A stretch of DNA of 6,177 nt from Kiritimatiellia bacterium (GTDB taxonomy: Bacteria > Verrucomicrobiota > Kiritimatiellia > JAAZAB01). Under the pieces are notes generated by a model. It worked only from the letters and a program-made list of their open reading frames with translations, made no database searches and was not told where the DNA came from. This document shows positions 5,461 to 6,177 of the stretch, piece by piece; position 1 is the first letter of the stretch; the number at the start of each line of letters is the position of its first letter. Location of the stretch: assembly GCA_018400335.1 (NCBI GenBank), contig JAGYMT010000125.1, forward strand, positions 1 to 6,177. The letters run 5' to 3'. Made by a program: the position numbers and the translations under genes.

Positions 5461-6177
5461 ATGACTACTCAGAACATGTTGATTGCGGCAGACGGACACC
5501 TTCACTGGTATCCGTTCTACGACACGAAGACCGCATTCCGCGCGTTGTTCGCCAACTTGGACGCGCTGGCGGCGGAACGGGGACCGGCGAACATGCCCGT
5601 TCTGAAGATCGGATGCATGATGGAGCGTGCCGGCTATTCCTTCTTTGATCAGATAAGGACAGGGAAATTTGACAGCTCCGCCGCAGCGCTCGATATTGCG
5701 CCATGCACCGATGGAGCGAGCGTTTTATTCATGCATGGCGATAAACCGGGACTCTGCATGGTGCCCTGCCGCCAGGCCGCGACAGCGGAGCGCATCGAGG
5801 TGCTCGGCATGGGGATGACAGATATTCTGCCCGACGGACTGACCGCGCGCGATGCGATTAAACGCGTGACGGAATGCGGCGGCGTTCCGGTCATTCCGTG
5901 GGGCGCGGGAAAATGGCTCTTCGGTCGGGGCCGCCTGGTGAAGGATCTGCTGGAATCGGCCGATTCCAACTGCTTGCTGGCGGGCGATTCGTCGCTGCGT
6001 CCACAATTGTTTCCCGACCCCGCGCCGATGAAGCTGGCGCTCAGGAGAGGGTTCACAATCCTGCCCGGCTCCGATCCCCTGCCGCTGCCGGGCGAGGAGG
6101 CACTCATGGGATCCCGCGGATTCACATACGAGGGATCTTTCGATCCGGATCGGCCAATGGATTCGCTCCGGCTCATG
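5461..6177 (+). CDS. uncharacterised DGHLH-motif protein, possible PHP/amidohydrolase-like, 3' end missing
   Basis: The frame opens at an ATG (5461), just after an in-frame TAA (5455-5457), and runs uninterrupted for 239 codons to the window edge, so the protein is incomplete. I do not recognise a named family. Near the N-terminus, AADGHLHWYPFYD (9-21) carries the D-x-H-x-H signature (Asp11, His13, His15) that binds metal in PHP phosphoesterases and amidohydrolases. Later, GGVPVIPWGAGKW (140-152), LLAGDSS (172-178) and ILPGSDPLPLPGEE (200-213) look like conserved strand ends and loops. GSDPL stands where PHP proteins often have GSDAH, so the metal site would be unusual or degenerate. There is no signal peptide or membrane segment. 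The RBS is weak (GTAAG directly before the ATG), but the 13-base gap from the GH94 stop implies co-transcription or reinitiation. A role in processing a product of the phosphorylase is possible from context only. A later in-frame ATG (5476) is an alternative start that keeps the motif. Confidence 0.8.
   Translation, partial: MTTQNMLIAADGHLHWYPFYDTKTAFRALFANLDALAAERGPANMPVLKIGCMMERAGYSFFDQIRTGKFDSSAAALDIAPCTDGASVLFMHGDKPGLCMVPCRQAATAERIEVLGMGMTDILPDGLTARDAIKRVTECGGVPVIPWGAGKWLFGRGRLVKDLLESADSNCLLAGDSSLRPQLFPDPAPMKLALRRGFTILPGSDPLPLPGEEALMGSRGFTYEGSFDPDRPMDSLRLM

Overview
The window is a GC-rich, gene-dense stretch of a bacterial chromosome from an organism I cannot name. A dciA-type replication gene, a polyprenyl-phosphate glycosyltransferase of the GtrB/ArnC type, a GH94 phosphorylase, and intergenic CATGAAG-type hairpins fit an uncultured Gram-negative heterotroph, perhaps in or near the PVC superphylum (Lentisphaerota/Kiritimatiellota-like). 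That placement is a low-confidence inference from gene style, not from any marker gene.

Layout. Two transcription units diverge from an intergenic region at about 2890-3083. The minus-strand unit reads right to left: a 43-codon remnant of an FAD/NAD-dependent oxidoreductase (2889-2758) with a good ribosome binding site; a DciA/DUF721 protein starting at a GTG (2740-2345); a family 2 glycosyltransferase with two C-terminal membrane segments (2324-1347); a 132-base gap holding a long CATGAAG hairpin (1241-1314); an aldose 1-epimerase-like protein (1214-234); and, after a 162-base gap, the first codons of another gene that leaves the window (71-1). A possible 17-residue leader peptide (121-68) overlaps that last start by ATGA. 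The plus-strand unit starts just after two adjacent perfect inverted repeats (3026-3040 and 3043-3071). It carries a GH94 disaccharide phosphorylase of the chitobiose phosphorylase-like type (3084-5447) and, 13 bases later, a conserved-looking protein with an N-terminal DGHLH motif (5461 to the window end, incomplete).

Function. The plus-strand pair looks like intracellular glycan use: the phosphorylase would split a beta-linked disaccharide with phosphate into a sugar 1-phosphate and a free sugar. The mutarotase-like protein on the other strand could interconvert anomers of a free sugar, but nothing shows that the two units are co-regulated. The glycosyltransferase probably loads a sugar onto a lipid carrier at the inner membrane. 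DciA-like proteins help load the replicative helicase.

The points most worth a second look are the truncated oxidoreductase whose RBS and start now head the dciA unit, the paired dyads touching the GH94 ribosome binding site, the hairpin that is fully pairable in only one RNA orientation, and the unassigned DGHLH / GSDPLPLPGEE protein. No CRISPR array, tRNA, rRNA, transposase or phage gene is visible.
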